From contig JAIELX010000069.1 in assembly GCA_019752635.1 (NCBI GenBank), positions 25,579 to 89,578 of the forward strand: 64,000 nucleotides of DNA, given 5' to 3'. Numbering within the stretch: position 1 is the first letter of the stretch; every line of letters begins with the position of its first letter. The position numbers and the translations under genes were made by a program. Source of the DNA: Candidatus Obscuribacterales bacterium (lineage in GTDB: Bacteria; Cyanobacteriota; Vampirovibrionia; Obscuribacterales; Obscuribacteraceae). Of the stretch, positions 60,101 through 64,000 are shown piece by piece. The notes below the pieces were generated by a model. The model saw only the letters and a program-made list of their open reading frames with translations. It was not told the DNA's origin and did not search any database.

Positions 60101-63100
60101 ATCCCCTTGCAAAATCCTGGGGCAGTCGCTTCGTACATGCGTGGGCTAGTCAGGTGCCATGGGCTGTGGTCGGAGCCACTGCCGATGCGGTGGCTCAGGA
60201 CTCGCTGAAAGACCTCAAAGATAAGAACGGCATAGCCGAATTCATGATCCATACAGCGGCCGTTTGTTTCACCGTAATGACTCATCGCGTCGGTGGCCAC
60301 ATCATGCGGCCCCGCGTCATTGGCAACGGTAACGTGGAAATTCCTTATAGCAAAGAAGCTTTTATGGAAGCCATGCGCACCGAATATGCTCGTCAGGGCA
60401 AGCCGATGCCTAAAATCGTAATGGAAGGTGACGTCGCCAAAGTTTCTGTTGGTGGTCGGGTAATCGAACTTCGATTCGTCGATCCCCTGAAAGTAGCGGC
60501 AGAGTTAGATAAAAACGGTGTGCGTCCTGAACCATTGCGCCCCGGAGAGGTGGCAGAGCCTGGAGGTCGCCTGAACGCAGGTGATACCGCTCCCGTCGCT
60601 GTGAAAGTACCGAACCGACCAATGCCGGAACTTGACCCGGCCGTCCATATGTCTGCTGCTGAAGTTCCGGTTCCAATGCACCCGAAAGGCACCGGGGACA
60701 GTGGCGGTAAGAGTGTGCTCTCTTATGATCGAGCTGCTCCGGTTATATTGGCAGAGCCCGGTACACCGGGCAATCCTACGACTTACACTCGCGGTTATGC
60801 GGTGGCAGAGCCTAACGGAGGGGCAACTGTAATCCGATTTACAGAGACACCGCAAGACAGCCTTTTTGCTACCAGGCAAAAATTTCAGCAGGGCGACCAA
60901 CACGTGCCCATCGCGCAGAGCGATGGCGTAGCGTATTTCTATGACAGCAAGGCTCGTACGGTTCTAAAAGTGACCAACACTCCTGAAGGACCAGTGGCAA
61001 TCCGTGTGGAGAATTTCAGGCTTACAACACTAGCCGCCGGCGAAATGGGGCAACTTAAGCCTGCCATTAGAACGGAACCGGCATTAAAGGTGACGGTGGA
61101 CGGGCAGTCCATGGAGATTGCAGGCGCCGGTCGTCGAGCGGTAGTCATAGGATCGGGAAGCAGGGCGGACATCCGCATACCCGGTCTTACCGGCGGCGTG
61201 ATCATGACGACCGACGGCAAGGGCTTCTATGTTCGCTCCACTGGTGGTGCTCCGGTCGAAGTTGTTCATGCCGATGGTAGACGCACGACAGTTGCAGCAA
61301 ATGAAACTGTTGCTTTGCGTTCGACCGACAAGCTCGTGATCGGCGGTAAAGAAGTGATACTGAAACCCGGTGAAAGTCACCGCTATTCAGTTTTGCCGCT
61401 GCGAGACATGGGAACGGAGAACCGTGGCGCTAAGCCTGTGGACATGGTTAAGACTCCCGCCGTTTCGGAAATTCCTCCAGGATTTGCCTATTGTGAGGAT
61501 TTGCCGGGAACCCAGCGAGTTCGTCCTCGCGTTATAGATGCGGCGCGAGATCCCGTGCTTCAGCAATTTGAAGCCGATGCCATGGCAAAGTTTGCACATC
61601 TGAAAGGAAACGACGCTGCACTAATGCAGGCCATCACTGATTATGTGCATGAACGAATGACACCGCGAGTGGTGGACGAAGGTTACGGCGGTCAACCCGG
61701 TGTTCGCCAGGGCCGCGGCATGAACAACGTGGCCGGACGCGTCGACGGCAACAATGGCGCTCCGATTATGATGGGCGAACTGATTGCTCGACGGTCGGCC
61801 GTTTGCCTGGATCAGGCCATGATGGTCAAGTATCTTGCTCAAAAAATGGGAGTCAAGGCTGAGGTAACCACGGGAACATGGAACGGACAGCCTCACGCGT
61901 GGGTGACGCTGACGGGACCCGGTGGAAAACGAACCATTTACGATCCACGAAATAACAACCAGCTGTTTCACAACGAGCGGGCCGGGCTACCGCAGAACAG
62001 AGACTACCAGCCATTTGGACCGGACAATCCGAGAAGGGTTCAAGGACGAACATTCTCAGGCGACATGCCGACTGATTACTCCAGTATCAATAAGCAAATC
62101 GGCGAAGTTAAGGATTCTCTTGATGGACACGTGGCCGGTAAGAGAATCGAACCTGCTCAGCGTGAAGCCTTTATGTCTGCGTTGGGTGAGTCGTTAAAGA
62201 CTGCTGATCCGCAGACGCTAAAGGCAATCGGTGACAAGTTGGGGCAACTGGCGAGCGCTCCGGATTTGCCTCAACGACTGGCTCAGTTAACTGAAGTGTT
62301 GAAGGATCCTCGTGCCGCTCGAATGGGACCGGCTATCGAAACGTTGCTCGATCCGAAGATGCCGCTGCGCAACTTGCAGTCCTTGTCCGAGTTTATGAAA
62401 ACAGATGCGGCGAAGAACGCCTTCAATGCTGGCGATTCGCATGCGATGCAGCAGTTCAGGGACAACTTGAACAAGCTGGCGCACTCGCCCGAGTTACCGC
62501 AGCGATTGGAAATTGCGAAGCAACTCGAAGGCTTGTTCAAAGAAACTGCGGAGTTCCGAATGGATTTCGTATTGGATTCGAACATCTCAATTGCGAAATT
62601 GCAAGAATTCAAAACTGCTATGGAGAGCATGAACAAAGGAGATATGGTCTTTGCCTATCCTGAGGTAGTGCAGGCGCTTCGCGCTGCTCACCCTGAGGCG
62701 GCTCGCCACTTGGTTGAGAATCTGCCTGAGATGGTCAAGAAATTCACCAGTGCGGAGGACGCGGTAGATAAGCTAACCTCACTGCGGATGGTGGCAGAGT
62801 CTTGCCGTGATTTGAACGGACTGACGCAATTGCCTTTGTTGCTCGAACAAAAGGGTGTCCATCTCCAGGATCCCGCATACAAGGCTTTCGTCGACCGATC
62901 GATGCGGGCAGGATTGGAGCGAGTCCTCGCCGATCCTGCGAACCATTATATGTTCACCGCTGGCGGTGACGGTAGTTTTCAGCTCTTGCGGACGGTGTAT
63001 GAAAAGCACGGTATGATCGCGGAGTTCAACCAAGCTGTACGCAACAGGTTCGAAAGCCAGATGAAGAACGGGCGTGAAATATCAGCTCAAGAAAAATCGT

Positions 63101-63804
63101 GGGTGTTTAAGAACCGCGAATCGTTAGGTGTTGATCAGCCGATGCTTGAGAGAGTAATGCGTTACGAAGCACCGGTGCCGAAAGTTCAGTTCTTACCCGG
63201 CGGCGAGAATATGACGCGAATTTTGTCGGAGCATGAGTCCTATAAGGGCAAATACACCGACTTTGAGCTCGCCGGCACCTCGAACAACGGCAATCACCTG
63301 GTAAAGTGCACGGATGCATCCGGGCGCACAAATTACATGATTGTTCAGAAGGGACCTTCCGGCGAGGCTGTTATCTTTCGGGTCATTGATCTGGAGGGCT
63401 CACCAATCAAGTCGGATCCCATGTTTGTGAAACATTTGGCGGATCTAGATCCTCAGGTACTGAAACAAATGGCTTCGGGGTTGTACGGAGACGGCAGTGT
63501 TCGCCGTCCTCATCTTGACTTGAGTGTTGAAGTGGAGCGCACCGGCTCAACGGGTAAGGCTGAGACCGATAGCGTACGAGGATTCGGCATGTCCTGGCGT
63601 GTCGGAGGCGGTCTGAATCGGACGCTAATGGTTGTTTCGACCGACGCCAACGGCAAACCGGTTATTGTGGTCGTAAGCCGTTGCTCTACCAAAGCTGCCG
63701 CCGAAGTCGACGGCTCCTACAAAGCGACGCCGCTACAGTTGGCCTCATGGAAACAAGCTTTGGCGGACGCAGCGCGACCCGGTTGGGCCTATAAACCGAA
63801 GTAA
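54103..63804 (+). CDS. Giant protein (3,233 aa) with FHA-like and transglutaminase-like regions
   Basis: ATG 54103 follows a strong GTGGAGG (4 nt spacer). No signal peptide is seen. Residues 100-330 are beta- and Pro-rich; 340-1640 are mostly helical and charged, with HEAT-like or armadillo-like periodicity. A hydrophobic, glycine-rich segment lies at about 1843-1875 (ILVTTALAGIALIPFSGGAS onward). Residues about 2330-2430 resemble an FHA domain (VVIGSGSRADIRIPG at 2347). Residues about 2500-2620 form a transglutaminase-like fold with Cys2568 (AVCLDQAMMVKYLA), His2598 (PHAWVTL) and Asp2614 (YDPR) as the triad. The rest is helical, ending in a beta-rich region. It could be a polymorphic effector, cell-envelope protein or protein cross-linking enzyme. 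Function is unknown. Confidence 0.85.
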   Translation: MTRSFSRQDEDELIPDSLEGEDARNPLDRLWDAIDPDKKPPTDFYDENGAPVTDLAMFEGQVFSTRINGDGTHEVKSWRSGADALAETPFERCVISCRKTDSLIDRLETYSSSGEHPGLSIRSRLDRDNAQLTVETEFQGERRVVTYQGGKFVGLELVCADEHGVNQNVRFTFTADGRVRGVSLSEGTPPSDTVKELSPGKAADLIGAAKSVLEKVAREYQLPYAATNVTPDAAAGRSAVGKPIAIEDLLSRLRNGGKPILPLVRRDVLSPAAEPPQDEKPDLLSVPVAKTENPGGVPAVPPSANAAENDTGRALADARGEEVVTDGEGDDGAETFFVSAELPPPETNLDIAERVFGGHGGLLNGAQELPSERQKDYEGLTFHEKTAAMVNEVLVYDNPKAFADLRREAGRQDWDGVSSAAATAYHRCCVVKAVRAYEDAVRDGDTVGQRNSLRELSKLRVLKLGTEYGAVHQAIDEYLKQRMEKTPELLTRDMIDDSRRQAMDGAALDFKKAATAFASFAVAENHQERLAAFDAFKQAALENPDPKILAYAAKLGDFVSALNLKETLNATPPNAESVVAALKMLDSNSSGLSQVLLRSVLQALKENPSTKDEFASTDRLTMDALCELLNKGKLKDLLPHLQKALGEREFTDVFGEYEKLKTSKFSPAELLRAGLPSPPSDKPDEDDKRFEEQIERARDAMKDHNARFQELERKFLARETTAEERLRLLDELKEVVARGDLITGDSATLTNTDHLEAINCALAVKDGKDPKLVAEQLEKLQRFASSGYPLAQRMMTALFPTDTTKSAETMLSRLKGDAGAAALLELQKNTEFVAAELDQMRIRNLTYNFMSDRLPSANELDELKTLLEGEQTNGNKGAADWLKWTEAAKLVVKISIGGGLKEPEKQAAIEELAALAKDGNNHARKMLLGIVLYDVNPQCRAQWNSQFNSHEGPKVLRPNLTSVDSYRREYFYAAAKGISAAYEKRSDELDRGDAFALSLAVGQSSRLDALLGEALKGRNGGEILQGVFEAIRINAPGGEHLARTILHGANRPEFAEMLSSFLRWAESGDKVGMIVLAGVLAGRRENPDLFEVCKQTILRLGGDKNKQAAVLETLLQTYKADVENGAKPNFELIEIMGDVLAKNKKGDIPEKLFNDVRDVFRKELTFLNDWRNENVPNRDKRFEHVLRGFMSFSKYMERSDLENIRVTPQLAKAMAEKNWEIPDDCKFLFKSKLFFATGERDQALAVAAFQCIGTAGKILDPYEVRTLGDRLRPPVPKDVEAAHIRCVLQIIGSASGRPEVKDAAITALEKSHWYNNELDQEVRKGLSDYVRGRVGDVRLIDRVVGLVGDCGIEPPMALVVSRLGLPLTPDLVRDVEAGMRNFGNDRAAYLKVIERAMLLNAVPPDQNFLGRPDLGGLVERMADAPLAGDDTYGYLTTDQVEKLIEGLEKLHYDALIAKSAASGKPLTEAQIRSSVFGGYDLDRTSGGITKGQEQAYEQSVANLRQVTRDGHQTSYWWLAAGGAGYLIRRFGPGGTEAEFEKKQEQALKDWKAAQAELGKATVERDALVNGLVRLDTAKSVGLYINQLAAGNIAASDATALRILARTGPEDLRSTAPFLHAGIIGPGDKPGEIWTRLRRMHATNLESPPIFPQHGRATDEVLRFLQRPELVLPAGSRTDKYHDLKYAAHEVALSEAFRALDQDERMIATYKSFGKLSALIGSTQMLFQEGMAGHRGEAYTQLARQMGRQIQDALKELQAQAPQIRNLVRELKEARDKAVDPDAKKGLDGRIKALEDILLGYVPNSRGQTNSKRYNELQEMCRIMNSSDFDPASFGKWLTDNAGTMILVTTALAGIALIPFSGGASGILTAVAVAALVATVGYVANEVWKEGMHQFGGAAYGSDFLRSVTQLTTGLQVTHTGLRYDPQTGGFKAPPGMDEALKHAVVEIGKETLVNLIGAGFGKFIGIGLKAMTGPGRLAATEITKDTAKLVVNLEKVAASNPLAKSWGSRFVHAWASQVPWAVVGATADAVAQDSLKDLKDKNGIAEFMIHTAAVCFTVMTHRVGGHIMRPRVIGNGNVEIPYSKEAFMEAMRTEYARQGKPMPKIVMEGDVAKVSVGGRVIELRFVDPLKVAAELDKNGVRPEPLRPGEVAEPGGRLNAGDTAPVAVKVPNRPMPELDPAVHMSAAEVPVPMHPKGTGDSGGKSVLSYDRAAPVILAEPGTPGNPTTYTRGYAVAEPNGGATVIRFTETPQDSLFATRQKFQQGDQHVPIAQSDGVAYFYDSKARTVLKVTNTPEGPVAIRVENFRLTTLAAGEMGQLKPAIRTEPALKVTVDGQSMEIAGAGRRAVVIGSGSRADIRIPGLTGGVIMTTDGKGFYVRSTGGAPVEVVHADGRRTTVAANETVALRSTDKLVIGGKEVILKPGESHRYSVLPLRDMGTENRGAKPVDMVKTPAVSEIPPGFAYCEDLPGTQRVRPRVIDAARDPVLQQFEADAMAKFAHLKGNDAALMQAITDYVHERMTPRVVDEGYGGQPGVRQGRGMNNVAGRVDGNNGAPIMMGELIARRSAVCLDQAMMVKYLAQKMGVKAEVTTGTWNGQPHAWVTLTGPGGKRTIYDPRNNNQLFHNERAGLPQNRDYQPFGPDNPRRVQGRTFSGDMPTDYSSINKQIGEVKDSLDGHVAGKRIEPAQREAFMSALGESLKTADPQTLKAIGDKLGQLASAPDLPQRLAQLTEVLKDPRAARMGPAIETLLDPKMPLRNLQSLSEFMKTDAAKNAFNAGDSHAMQQFRDNLNKLAHSPELPQRLEIAKQLEGLFKETAEFRMDFVLDSNISIAKLQEFKTAMESMNKGDMVFAYPEVVQALRAAHPEAARHLVENLPEMVKKFTSAEDAVDKLTSLRMVAESCRDLNGLTQLPLLLEQKGVHLQDPAYKAFVDRSMRAGLERVLADPANHYMFTAGGDGSFQLLRTVYEKHGMIAEFNQAVRNRFESQMKNGREISAQEKSWVFKNRESLGVDQPMLERVMRYEAPVPKVQFLPGGENMTRILSEHESYKGKYTDFELAGTSNNGNHLVKCTDASGRTNYMIVQKGPSGEAVIFRVIDLEGSPIKSDPMFVKHLADLDPQVLKQMASGLYGDGSVRRPHLDLSVEVERTGSTGKAETDSVRGFGMSWRVGGGLNRTLMVVSTDANGKPVIVVVSRCSTKAAAEVDGSYKATPLQLASWKQALADAARPGWAYKPK

Positions 63805-63931
63805 CGGGCTCGACTATAAACCATCCAATTTGTTCAGAGGTGAGTGGACAAGCCCCAGTGGCAAGACCGGCTACTACAACGGCGCACAGATGGATTGAAT
63901 ATTCCTAATTACTCAGTGAGGGGCGTAGCCA

Positions 63932-64000
63932 GTGGAACTCGTCCGACTAAGCGAACAGCATCATAAACCGCGACGCGACAGAGGCATTTATTCGATGAAA
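63932..64000 (+). CDS. 5' end of a gene running off the window
   Basis: GTG at 63932 has GAGGGG about 10 nt upstream and opens a frame that stays open to the window end: MELVRLSEQHHKPRRDRGIY and on. Too short to assign. It follows the giant gene by 127 bases on the same strand. Confidence 0.4.
   Translation, partial: MELVRLSEQHHKPRRDRGIYSMK

Overview
The window looks like chromosomal DNA of a free-living, non-photosynthetic bacterium of moderate GC content. The best single lineage hint is the DprA-like Rossmann protein at 10942-11460, which matches the 'DNA recombination-mediator protein A'-like family I know mainly from Cyanobacteria. With it come type IV pilin-like proteins, an exosortase, membrane-anchored Ser/Thr kinase homologues, many TPR proteins and no photosynthesis genes. 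I infer a Cyanobacteriota relative of the Vampirovibrionia/Melainabacteria kind (Obscuribacterales-like). This is an inference from gene families; no rRNA or tRNA gene was found in the window.

Layout. 1-7200: a 43-codon membrane peptide, cinA, a FecR-like secreted protein, a TPR protein, an NAD(P)-binding epimerase-like protein, a tiny thioredoxin-like protein, an FG-GAP-like secreted protein and ndk. 7244-20119: a UvrD/PcrA helicase with a Gly/Ser/Tyr repeat linker, the DprA-like protein, mraY, a three-gene signalling operon (TPR protein, GAF sensor histidine kinase, REC-HD-GYP regulator), a family 9 glycosyltransferase and an LCP cell-wall ligase. 20348-23112: three type IV pilin-like genes, two of them nearly identical in protein, around a hairpin- and homopolymer-rich spacer. 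23210-34023: YfhO-like and TPR membrane proteins, a large MFS-like/spermidine-synthase-like/TPR fusion, an HTTM protein with a partner, an MBL-fold hydrolase and a zincin-like protein. 34150-42217: a decayed hybrid-kinase remnant, rlmN, secA, and a tsaB-rimI-bioY-phosphoesterase run.

42305-64000 is the accessory part. It holds a Pro/Lys/His-rich protein preceded by a 21-bp perfect palindrome, and a thioredoxin-like gene interrupted by one in-frame UGA directly after a Cys (candidate selenoprotein). Next come two overlapping kinase homologues that each lack a different canonical residue. A probable operon follows with an exosortase, a VIT-domain membrane protein carrying a PEP-CTERM-like tail, and a secreted protein whose C-terminal half resembles the pilin globular domain of the 20-23 kb cluster. 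Last is a 3,233-residue protein with FHA-like and transglutaminase-like regions, and the 5' end of one more gene.

The strongest candidates for undescribed biology are the UGA-containing thioredoxin-like gene (44138-45151), the exosortase/VIT/pilin-like module (48781-53613) and the giant protein (54103-63804).
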